Positions 7,764-14,198 of a DNA stretch of 33,823 bases are shown here, piece by piece. The translations under genes and the position numbers were made by a program. This DNA comes from Candidatus Aenigmatarchaeota archaeon. Lineage in GTDB: Archaea > Aenigmatarchaeota > Aenigmatarchaeia > QMZP01. Location: contig JADHYO010000005.1 in NCBI GenBank assembly GCA_016782405.1, positions 1-33,823 of the forward strand. The letters run 5' to 3'. Position 1 is the stretch's first letter. The number at the start of each line of letters is the position of its first letter. The notes beneath the pieces were generated by a model, which saw only the letters and a list, made by a program, of their open reading frames with translations, did not search any database and was not told the origin of the DNA.

Positions 7764-8050
7764 TATCCCACTCCCAGTGTGGCCTTCAGCTCGGCGGAGG
7801 GCTCCCATGGTGGGTCAAAAACAATCTCCACTTCTGCATCTTTTACTCCAGCTGCCACTGCTTTTTGCTTGACTTCTTCAACCAGGGCTTGCCCGTAAGG
7901 GCAGAACGGGGAAGTGAAGGTCATTTTAATCTTGGCTTTCTCTCCTTCAACCTTGACTTCATAAATCAACCCTAAGGTTACAACATCAATGTCTAGTTCT
8001 GGGTCTTTCACTTCTTTTAGAGCTTCCCACACCTGCTTTTCAGTTACCAT
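7763..8050 (-). CDS. DUF59 / MIP18-family iron-sulphur cluster assembly factor
   Basis: 95-residue DUF59 protein: the opening EVKDPELDIDVVTLGLIYEV and the cysteine motif MTFTSPFCPYGQAL are family hallmarks, followed by VEIVFDPPW. Members (SufT, PaaD, eukaryotic CIA2/MIP18) help place Fe-S clusters into target proteins. The window encodes heavy cluster users such as the COG1964 radical SAM enzyme and the ferredoxin, so clients are nearby. It is the first gene of a two-gene unit. The ATG at 8050 lies 35 bases downstream of the rtcB stop on the same strand. Confidence 0.92.
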   Translation of the reverse strand: MVTEKQVWEALKEVKDPELDIDVVTLGLIYEVKVEGEKAKIKMTFTSPFCPYGQALVEEVKQKAVAAGVKDAEVEIVFDPPWEPSAELKATLGVG

Positions 8051-8085
8051 GAAAAAATTAAGTAGTTGGGAAATAAAAGCAGCTA

Positions 8086-9591
8086 CTAGCCTTTCACATT
8101 AGCCAGTGGCGAAAGACGTACGACCTTCTTTGAAATTCCTGCCTGGTGGGTTGAGTCTATGACAGCGTTCACATCCTTGTATGCGCCACCCGCTTCCTCA
8201 GCTAAGCCTTTTAGAGAAACTGTTTTAACATAGATGCCTTTCTTTTCCATGTCCTTTAGGAGCTTGTCTCCCCTGAACATGTGGCGGGCCCTTGTCCTGG
8301 ACATTGTTCTTCCAGCTCCGTGGGCTGTTGAGGAGAAGGTAAGCTTTTCTGCTTCCTTTGTTCCGACCAAGAGATAGGAGCCTGTTTCCATGCTCCCTCC
8401 AATGATGACTGGTTGGCCTATGTCTGCATACTTTGCAGGGATGTCCTCACGGCCAGGTCCAAAGGAGCGGGTTGCTCCCTTCCGGTGGACTAATACTTTT
8501 TTCCTCTTCCCGTCCACTTCGTGCTCTTCTACTTTGGCAGTGTTGTGCGAAACGTCATAGATTTGATGCATTTCCATATCCTCTGCGGGCATGCCAAAAA
8601 CCTTTGAAAATGATTCCCTAATCTTGTGTGCAATTGCCTGCCTGTTTGCAAAGCTCATGTTAATTGCTGCCTTCATTGCAGCGAAATAGTCCTGACCTTC
8701 CTGTGACTGGAATGGGGCGCATGCAAGCTCGCGGTCTAGGATTTTAATATTGAATTTAGGTCCCATCACATCCAGGAAAAGTTTTAGATAATCTGTTGCA
8801 ACTTGGTGGCCAAATCCGCGAGAGCCGCAGTGAAACATTACAACAATCTGCCCAGGGAAAAGTCCAAACTTCTCTGCTAATTCCTTTTCAAAAATATTTT
8901 CTTCCTTCACCACTTGGATTTCTAAATAATGATTACCTGAGCCCAGGGTCCCGATTTGTTTTAACCCGCGGGAAACAGATCTTTCTGAAACCTTGGACTG
9001 GTCTGCACCAGGGATGCAGCCTTTCTCTTCAGTGTATTCCATGTCCTCTTTCCAACCATAACCCTTTTCAATGCACCAGCGAGAGCCCATTTCAACCATT
9101 TCCCTGAACTCCTTTGGTGAAAGCCTAAGAATTCCGCTCCTTCCAACACCAGCAGGAACCTTGTCAAAAAGCGTGTCAATCAGCTCCCTTAGCTTGGGCT
9201 GCACATCCTTTACAGTGAGGTTTGTTCTTAGGAGGCGCATACCACAATTAATATCAAATCCAATGCCGCCTGGGCTAATCACTCCAGATTCCAGATCCAT
9301 TGCAGCAACTCCGCCAATTGGAAAACCATACCCGGATTTGCCTCCTTTTAGCTAAGCTAAAAAGAAGTGGCCATCGGGCATGCAAAAGGCGTGGTTAATT
9401 ATGCCTGGAAGCGTGGCTACATTTGTGGCCTGGTCAAACACCATCATGTCCATCTCATCCAGGAGTTGCTTGCTGGCGATGATGCGGGCCGGGACCTTCA
9501 TCCCTTGCTTAAAGCTTGTAGGGATGTCCCACATGTAGTCGTTCACTTTCTGGAAATCAGGCTTCTTCAATTCCCTTCTTTCAAATCCCAT
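8086..9591 (-). CDS. rtcB: RNA-splicing ligase RtcB, interrupted by a 30-base insert with an in-frame stop
   Basis: RtcB joins RNA 2',3'-cyclic phosphate and 5'-OH ends using GTP and Mn2+, sealing tRNA and mRNA exons after archaeal splicing endonuclease. The gene reads from ATG 9591 to MPDGH (75 codons), then an 11-codon stretch containing TAG (9352-9354), then GYGFPIGGVAA onward in the same frame to 8086. Removing 9337-9366 gives a 491-residue protein; P. horikoshii RtcB has 481. All catalytic residues are present (numbered after removal): D103 and C106 in DINCG, H211, H244, H339, and guanylylated H414 in HGAGR. The ribosome site AAGGAGGT lies five bases before ATG 9591. The intact sequence on both sides argues for a functional gene made through splicing or recoding; a recent disruption is the alternative. 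Confidence 0.9.
9337..9366 (-). other. Candidate 30-base bulge-helix-bulge mini-intron inside rtcB
   Basis: The insert sits after the CAC codon of DGH and before TCC-GGG-TAT (S-G-Y). In the transcript (bases given by plus-strand number): GGCC (9372-9369) faces GGCA (9342-9339), three pairs plus one G-A mismatch. The 3-base bulges are ACU (9368-9366) and AAU (9338-9336). An inner helix of 10 pairs (9365-9356 with 9352-9343) closes on loop UUA, and an outer helix of 8 pairs (9382-9375 with 9334-9327) encloses it. Canonical cleavage after the second base of each bulge removes exactly these 30 bases and yields DGH-S-GYG in frame. Imperfections are the mismatch and a 2x1 internal loop below the central helix. 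A competing fold is a plain 12-pair hairpin (9367-9356 with 9352-9341). Confidence 0.55.
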
Positions 9592-9593
9592 GG

Positions 9594-10436
9594 TTACCTC
9601 CTTATCTTATCAATTTCATCTGATATGACTATCAAACAAAAATATTCACTCCCCCAATTGTTTTTCCATGGACCGAATATCTTTGATCGAATATTATATT
9701 TCTGTAATAAAGCATTTAAAAGTAACAGGTTCTTTTTCAAAATAGAATAGAACCTTATCTCATTTCTCGACTCCCTTTTCCTTCCTTTTTGAAGAATGAA
9801 TTGCAATAATTTTCCCCTTTCCTGAGGAATAGACCAATTATAATCCATATAAGAATCTAAAGCATCCTCAAGTTTTTTTGATTTTTCAGGATGTAAAAAT
9901 CCAATATGATTTTTAAATAGTGCTAAATTATCTTTTCCGCATATGTTCATTGCGTAAATTTTTCTTCCTTTCTTTGGATTTATATTCGATTTTATTGAGA
10001 AGTTGTGGAGAAGAGCACTTTGTATTTCTTTCAATCCCCCCTCATTCACAGATTCCAAACCTATTTTTCTATCCTTTGCTTTCAATACCCTAACCCAACC
10101 ATCACAATCAAAATAAGCTCTCATCCACCTCCTTAAACTTTTTTTGTTCATTGTTGGCATTTTCCATTCATGTGAATAAAAAGAACCAAACTCAGATGTG
10201 AGCCTGATGAACAGTTTTTTGTTTTGTATTTTACATCTATCTATTTGTTTTGAAATTATCGGTTTAATACCAAAAACAATATTGCATTTCTTCTGAAAAT
10301 CTTTAAGAAGGGTTATGTTCTTGTTCCTAAGAGCGATATAATAATATTTGTGTTTTTGTGTTATAGGATTTGTAATGACATACCCATCTGAGCACAAATA
10401 TCCATGTATTGCGGCAAGGTTTTCGTTTGATATCAT
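9594..10436 (-). CDS. LAGLIDADG homing endonuclease
   Basis: 280 residues with two LAGLIDADG-type helices about 100 residues apart: LAAIHGYLCSDGYV near the N-terminus and RRWMRAYFDCDGWVRV. Each supplies an acidic metal ligand (Asp in SDG and CDG), so this is a two-domain monomeric enzyme that cuts long specific DNA sites. It is visibly more A+T- and Lys/Asn/Ile-rich than its neighbours, a sign of transfer. It is free-standing: no intein splicing motifs are present. The final codons AGG-AGG-TAA form the ribosome binding site of rtcB two bases further on, so the genes are coupled. TATA-like TATTTAAG (10459-10470 region) is about 25 bases upstream of ATG 10436. The target is unknown; the conserved rtcB site is a natural candidate. 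Confidence 0.88.
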   Translation of the reverse strand: MISNENLAAIHGYLCSDGYVITNPITQKHKYYYIALRNKNITLLKDFQKKCNIVFGIKPIISKQIDRCKIQNKKLFIRLTSEFGSFYSHEWKMPTMNKKSLRRWMRAYFDCDGWVRVLKAKDRKIGLESVNEGGLKEIQSALLHNFSIKSNINPKKGRKIYAMNICGKDNLALFKNHIGFLHPEKSKKLEDALDSYMDYNWSIPQERGKLLQFILQKGRKRESRNEIRFYSILKKNLLLLNALLQKYNIRSKIFGPWKNNWGSEYFCLIVISDEIDKIRR

Positions 10437-10504
10437 ATTATTTTAATTGGTTTGATTCCTTAAATACCTAATGTTTGTCCGGCAAATTGTGTTGATATTG
10501 TTTT

Positions 10505-10562
10505 TATACCTAAAAAATCAGTATAGTATTAGAAGCAGTGCTGTTTTATAAGCATTACTCTA
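10505..10562 (-). terminator. Possible terminator of the 274-residue orphan gene
   Basis: On the minus strand, imperfect arms AGTAATGCT and AGCACTGCT surround the region just after the stop codon, and a run GATTTTTTAGG follows some 25 bases later. The arms pair at 7 of 9 positions. The 118 bases between 10437 and 10554 otherwise hold only the endonuclease promoter. Confidence 0.3.
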
Positions 10563-11379
10563 GCAAGTAAGCCTTGAAAATGTCAAAGTCGCCATCAGTG
10601 GTATCAGGTTTTATGAGGGCAACAGTTAATCCACCCTGGGCGCTTCTTGCGGTTGTTGCACCGAAAATACCGTTTGGATTGTCTGTGGGTTCGCCGTTCC
10701 CATCAAGTATTTCAAAAAAACCTATTTCTTCTTTCGCAAAATCTTCAGTGAGACCTGTCTCCTTAATCAATGAAATTGCTTCTTCATAATCCGTTGTGGT
10801 CCTTAAAGGATAACCAAACCCATCGAATGTTGGGTAATCAGGAACAATTATCCCAGGCTTTGGTATTGAATGGTCGTGGATATCGCTTTTATCAGCCCTG
10901 ATCTTCCATCCTTTTTTTGTCCTTTTAAGGAGGTTAACACGCTTGTAATGGTTTCCGAATATTTTACCCTTCTTCCTTGTGGAACCAATTGGCTGTGGGT
11001 GATGACTCGGAAGGGTGTAGAAGAAGCTGTTATGCCAAGCCCTACCACCATTCTTGTAATAATTGTATATTTTTACTGCGGCAGAAAGCACTGACCTTGG
11101 GACGTTACCCCGGATTGCGGGCTTTTCAACACTCCCATTGCTTGATACAATCCTTGTTGTTTTCATTATCCTGCCAATATCATAAAGAGCTGTGACGTAG
11201 CTTAGTGGGAGTGAAAATCTGCTATCATAATAGTCTGATGGTGGTTCTCCGCGCAGATTTGGGTCTACTAATGATTCTGCCATCTCAACCCTTGGATGGT
11301 AACCGCTGTAATAGAATTCATCAACTATGAATGTCCCTGGCCTTGCTATCGCAATATCTTGGCTAAATCCTCGCTTCAT
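10555..11379 (-). CDS. Hypothetical protein, unrecognised
   Basis: 274 residues, soluble, no signal peptide or membrane segment. I do not recognise the family. Visible features: an aromatic-rich start (FIVDEFYYSGYHPR), a basic middle (STRKKGKIFG, LLKRTKKGWKIR), a His/Asp patch SDIHDHSIPKPG, and a C-terminal DGNGEPTDNPNGIFG followed by GGLTVALIKPD. The ATG at 11379 is 20-26 bases downstream of a TATA-like TTTTATAT, indicating a leaderless monocistronic message. It lies between the homing endonuclease and trmO, splitting rtcB from the archease gene. It may be cargo inserted in that RNA-processing cluster, but no boundary is visible. Confidence 0.7.
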   Translation of the reverse strand: MKRGFSQDIAIARPGTFIVDEFYYSGYHPRVEMAESLVDPNLRGEPPSDYYDSRFSLPLSYVTALYDIGRIMKTTRIVSSNGSVEKPAIRGNVPRSVLSAAVKIYNYYKNGGRAWHNSFFYTLPSHHPQPIGSTRKKGKIFGNHYKRVNLLKRTKKGWKIRADKSDIHDHSIPKPGIIVPDYPTFDGFGYPLRTTTDYEEAISLIKETGLTEDFAKEEIGFFEILDGNGEPTDNPNGIFGATTARSAQGGLTVALIKPDTTDGDFDIFKAYLLE

Positions 11380-11418
11380 GCCTGTTTATTGACCGAAAGA
11401 TATAAAAACCAATAGCAG

Positions 11419-11886
11419 TTACACTATTAACCAGTCGTACCAACTTGCTGTTTTGAATTCCTTGGGCCTGTCGAAGCCGCTCACGTATGGCTTGATATCC
11501 AGGACAGGGGAATTGTCAACTGCATCCAATCCCTCCACATGAAGAACGTTCTTTTCAATCTTGACGATCCTTGCCAGCCTAAGTGCTATCTTGTTCGGCC
11601 TGTACTGGCTCCTTGAAGCGAACACGCCAACCTTCGGCAAGCCCTTGACTGATGGCGGTCCTGGGTGTGTTTTTAGTTCAATCCTTTCCGCCATGTCAAG
11701 ATAATACAGCACAAAAACGTGGGAGAATTCTTCCAATCCCTCCAAACCACTGGCAAACCTTTCCTCGATTATTATTTTGGAGCTGGTTTTTGTTTTCATT
11801 CCTTTCTCGCACGCAATAACCAAGTCCTTGGGGCGTGTGAAATGGGATGACACAAATCCAATAGGCTCAAAACATATATTACCCAT
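11419..11886 (-). CDS. trmO: TrmO-family tRNA (t6A37) N6-methyltransferase
   Basis: 155 residues of the TsaA/TrmO (UPF0066) beta-barrel SAM-dependent family. Characteristic motifs: the opening FEPIGFVSSHF, GLEGLEEFSHVFVLYYL, GVFASRSQYRPNKIALRLARI, and LDAVDNSPVLDIKPYV. E. coli TrmO methylates N6 of t6A at position 37 in threonine tRNAs; archaeal single-domain members are presumed to act on tRNA likewise. A TATA-like TTTTTTAAG about 20-28 bases upstream of ATG 11886 suggests its own promoter after archease. Context with archease, rtcB and aIF2-beta fits tRNA maturation. Confidence 0.92.
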   Translation of the reverse strand: MGNICFEPIGFVSSHFTRPKDLVIACEKGMKTKTSSKIIIEERFASGLEGLEEFSHVFVLYYLDMAERIELKTHPGPPSVKGLPKVGVFASRSQYRPNKIALRLARIVKIEKNVLHVEGLDAVDNSPVLDIKPYVSGFDRPKEFKTASWYDWLIV

Positions 11887-11922
11887 AACAACCCTTTGGT
11901 TGCTGGCTTAAAAAACCCTCAA

Positions 11923-12345
11923 CTAGACGTCCAGAACAACAAAGGCTTTCCACCCCTTCCCCGCTTTCTTGACAGAGAATTGATGGTAGGTGATTGCTTT
12001 GACATCCACCTTCTGGTTGTGCTTGATGCTGATTTTCTCTCCGAAAGCCTTTCCCTTCAGAAAATATTTCTGCCCGCTAGTGATTTTCACCTCGAACTTG
12101 GAGAATGCCATCTCCTCTGAGTCTTTAAGGTAAATAAGCTCCTCAATCCACTCGAAAAACAACTTCTCCATTGAAGCGGCTTCCAGCTTGATTTCCATAG
12201 CCTTGGATGGTTTCACTTCCTTCAGGTCAACCATTGACTCGAATGTGGCCTTTGCCCCATCCACCATTAGATTCTCGGGGCTTTTAGCCTCAACAGAAAA
12301 GGCAATGTCGGCCAGGGTGACCCCTTCATGGTATTGATAACTCAT
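11923..12345 (-). CDS. Archease, RtcB activator
   Basis: 140 residues with the archease fold: the N-terminal acidic metal site in LADIAF (D13), a middle helix FFEWIEELIYLKDSE, then IKHNQKVDVKAITYHQF, and the terminal VVLDV with a metal-binding Asp (D139). Archease speeds RtcB guanylylation and broadens its nucleotide use. The usual HTADI-like opening is altered to HEGVTLADI, but the key Asp remains. It follows aIF2-beta by seven bases, with GAGGT next to the ATG, so the two are co-transcribed. The partner rtcB lies about 2.3 kb further on the same strand. Confidence 0.92.
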   Translation of the reverse strand: MSYQYHEGVTLADIAFSVEAKSPENLMVDGAKATFESMVDLKEVKPSKAMEIKLEAASMEKLFFEWIEELIYLKDSEEMAFSKFEVKITSGQKYFLKGKAFGEKISIKHNQKVDVKAITYHQFSVKKAGKGWKAFVVLDV

Positions 12346-12352
12346 TTCAACC

Positions 12353-12751
12353 TCAGCCGAAGCTCTGCCTTGCGCCGCAGGCCTCGCATTTCATTAGGGT
12401 AAAGCGGCCCTCTTTAACAATCTTGGTGTCTGGCTTGCCGCACTCTGGGCAGAACACATAGCTCTTAACATATATCTCAATCTTTTTGTTTATCATGTCC
12501 TGGGTGAAATTCCCGAGGACGAACAACCGCTGGCCTGAGAGCTCGCCCTTGGTTGCCAGCTCTTTCAACAGGAATTTAATGAAGTGGCTGGGGTCCCGCC
12601 TGAGCGTTGTTGAAATTTCAAGCACATTGACTATTATTGTCCTTCTCCCTGCCACTTCCAGAACAGCTTTAGGGATTTCAAAACGCTCGCCTGAACCCTT
12701 TCTTTTTGGGACTGCCTTCATCCCCTTCTCCAGCAATGTTTCATAGTCCAT
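12353..12751 (-). CDS. Translation initiation factor aIF2 subunit beta
   Basis: 132 residues, normal for archaeal aIF2-beta. An N-terminal helix (MDYETLLEKGMKAVP) that binds aIF2-gamma precedes the alpha/beta core (TTLRRDPSHFIKFLLKELAT, LSGQRLFVLGNFT). A C-terminal zinc ribbon follows, CPEC then CEAC with 18 residues between. The factor, with alpha and gamma subunits, delivers initiator Met-tRNA to the small ribosomal subunit. Minus-strand TATA TTTATTTAAATT (12768-12781) is about 20-28 bases upstream of ATG 12751. It is the first gene of an operon with archease. Confidence 0.95.
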   Translation of the reverse strand: MDYETLLEKGMKAVPKRKGSGERFEIPKAVLEVAGRRTIIVNVLEISTTLRRDPSHFIKFLLKELATKGELSGQRLFVLGNFTQDMINKKIEIYVKSYVFCPECGKPDTKIVKEGRFTLMKCEACGARQSFG

Positions 12752-12767
12752 ACAAGATATTTGGGAA

Positions 12768-12810
12768 GCAATTTAAATAAAGCGAGCAGTTCCGAAAAGG
12801 TTTATATACA
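12768..12810. promoter_or_regulatory. Divergent promoters between aIF2-beta and ftsZ
   Basis: A minus-strand TATA (TTTATTTAAATT on that strand, 12768-12781) serves aIF2-beta. A strong plus-strand element CGAAAAGG-TTTATATA (12793-12808), resembling BRE plus TATA, would start transcription near 12830. The ftsZ ATG is at 13039, so that transcript would carry a leader of about 200 bases unless it is a separate small RNA. Confidence 0.55.
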
Positions 12811-12859
12811 GTCGCAGCCAATATATACTCACAACTATTGAACAAAAAACCAAAAACAG

Positions 12860-12889
12860 ACTTTCACTCAACTGCCATTGAATGAAAGT
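12860..12889. repeat. Inverted repeat in the ftsZ upstream region (12-base arms)
   Basis: ACTTTCACTCAA (12860-12871) and TTGAATGAAAGT (12878-12889) are inverted with one mismatch around CTGCCA. It can be read as a 30-base operator or, in the predicted leader RNA, an 11-of-12-pair hairpin with a six-base loop. Confidence 0.6.
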
Positions 12890-12932
12890 TAAATTATAAC
12901 TACCATTGAAGCCGGAAAACGACTTATTCTGG

Positions 12933-12954
12933 AGTATATTTAGTTGAATATACT
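12933..12954. repeat. Perfect inverted repeat in the ftsZ upstream region (8-base arms)
   Basis: AGTATATT (12933-12940) and AATATACT (12947-12954) are perfectly inverted around the six bases TAGTTG. The spacer has the same length as in the repeat at 12860-12889. A further element TCGAA-AACATATG-TTCGA lies at 12986-13003, inside which AACATATGTT is itself a palindrome. Confidence 0.6.
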
Positions 12955-13024
12955 TAAAAACCTTTCCGTACCCGAACAGGTATAATCGAAAACATATGTT
13001 CGAGTATTTGGCAAAGGCTTTAAA

Positions 13025-13031
13025 TAGGAGG
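13025..13031 (+). promoter_or_regulatory. Ribosome binding site of ftsZ
   Basis: AGGAGGG at about 13026-13032 lies seven bases before ATG 13039. This marks ftsZ as a leadered message, unlike many leaderless neighbours, and agrees with transcription starting upstream of the inverted repeats. Confidence 0.75.
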
Positions 13032-13038
13032 GAAAAAA

Positions 13039-14157
13039 ATGGAAGAAGCAAAAATGCAAAAGGTTTTCGAGCAGAACTTCAAGGACTTTGCCCCTAAGGA
13101 AGAAAAGGACATCAATCAAAGCATCCAGGACGAGTTTGGTGTGGATGCGCGGGAAGCGAGAATCCTTGTTTTGGGAGCAGGCGGTGCAGGGAACAATTGT
13201 GTTACCCGACTCTCAGAGCTTGGGATACAGGGTGCAAATACAATTGCTGTCAACACTGATGCCAAGCACCTCCAGGTTAGCAAGGCAGACAAAAAGCTCC
13301 TGATAGGGAAGGAGTTGACCCGCGGGCTTGGTGCAGGCGGCTACCCAAACACAGGGAAGAAAGCAGCAGAGGAGAGTGAGAAGGACATTCGTGCCTTGCT
13401 AAAGGAAACGGACATGCTCTACCTGGTCACTGGCCTTGGTGGCGGGACTGGTACAGGAGCATCTCCAGAAATAGCAAAGATGGCAAGGGACATGGGAGCC
13501 ATTGTCATTGGATGCGTGACCATGCCCTTCAAGATTGAAGGTGCAAGAATCCGCAGGGCTGAAGACGGGCTTTCCCACTTGAGGCAGGTTTGCGACACAG
13601 TGATCGTAATTGAGAACGATCGCCTACTGAAAATCGCAGGTGACCTTCCGCTGCAGCAAGCGTTTGGTGTGGCAGACAACCTGATAGCAACCATCATCAA
13701 GGGCGTTACCGAGACAATCGCAACTCCCAGCCTTGTGAATCTGGACTACGCAGATGTCAAGACAATAATGCACTCTGGTGGCGTTGCAGCCGTGGGCTTT
13801 GGTGAATCTGACACACGCAATCGCGCTGAGGAAGCAGTGGCTAAGGCAATGACCAATCCGCTATTGGAAGTGGACTACGCCGGCGGGACTGGTGCGCTGA
13901 TACACATCACAGGCGGGACAGACCTCAAGCTAGATGAAGTGAACCTCATTGGGGAATATGTTGGAAGGCAGCTCGATCAAGACGCCCAAGTCATTTGGGG
14001 CTCAAGGATAGATCCTACATTCAAGGGGAAAATTCGTGTGATAACAATTGTCACAGGAGTTAAAAGCCCTTACATCCTCGGACCAATTGACTTGGAAGAG
14101 CAAGAGAAAACTAAGACTTACGCATCAGAACTGGGAATCCCCGTTGTCACTAAGTGA
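13039..14157 (+). CDS. ftsZ: Cell division GTPase FtsZ
   Basis: 372 residues. An archaeal-type N-terminal extension (about 1-40) precedes the GTPase domain with GAGGAGNN at 46-53, the tubulin signature GGGTGTG at 134-140, and the T7 synergy loop NLDYADV at 234-240 that completes GTP hydrolysis in the next subunit. The C-terminal tail is short and has no clear conserved partner-binding peptide. FtsZ polymerises at mid-cell to build the division ring; archaeal genomes often have two copies, FtsZ1 and FtsZ2, and I cannot say which this is. The long palindrome-rich upstream region suggests tight control. An oligo-T tract follows the gene. Confidence 0.97.
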   Translation: MEEAKMQKVFEQNFKDFAPKEEKDINQSIQDEFGVDAREARILVLGAGGAGNNCVTRLSELGIQGANTIAVNTDAKHLQVSKADKKLLIGKELTRGLGAGGYPNTGKKAAEESEKDIRALLKETDMLYLVTGLGGGTGTGASPEIAKMARDMGAIVIGCVTMPFKIEGARIRRAEDGLSHLRQVCDTVIVIENDRLLKIAGDLPLQQAFGVADNLIATIIKGVTETIATPSLVNLDYADVKTIMHSGGVAAVGFGESDTRNRAEEAVAKAMTNPLLEVDYAGGTGALIHITGGTDLKLDEVNLIGEYVGRQLDQDAQVIWGSRIDPTFKGKIRVITIVTGVKSPYILGPIDLEEQEKTKTYASELGIPVVTK

Positions 14158-14172
14158 TGGATTTCCTGTTCA

Positions 14173-14187
14173 TTTCTTTTTTTATTT
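14173..14187 (+). terminator. Oligo-T terminator after ftsZ
   Basis: TTTCTTTTTTTATTT begins 16 bases after the ftsZ stop codon. Archaeal RNA polymerase terminates at U-rich tracts without a hairpin. The rhomboid gene ends at 14199 on the opposite strand, so this is a convergent junction. Confidence 0.6.
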
Positions 14188-14198
14188 GCCAGCTGCAG

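Noticed and set aside
9352-9354. Readthrough of the rtcB TAG as pyrrolysine
   Set aside because: The extra residues would sit in a highly conserved catalytic segment, no pyrrolysine genes are seen, and all other genes checked end normally.
9337-9366. An intein, group I or group II intron as explanation of the rtcB insert
   Set aside because: Thirty bases are far too short, no splicing-domain motifs are present, and the known RtcB intein site, as I recall, is at the DIN-C position, not after DGH.
9337-9366. Simple frameshift or substitution sequencing error in rtcB
   Set aside because: Both sides are in the same frame and the extra 30 bases are strongly self-complementary; an error would not create paired arms. 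A chimeric assembly is less easily excluded.
12773-13051. 92-residue minus-strand frame upstream of ftsZ
   Set aside because: Covers the promoters and inverted repeats, overlaps the ftsZ start, and reads as Phe/Leu/Tyr-rich noise.
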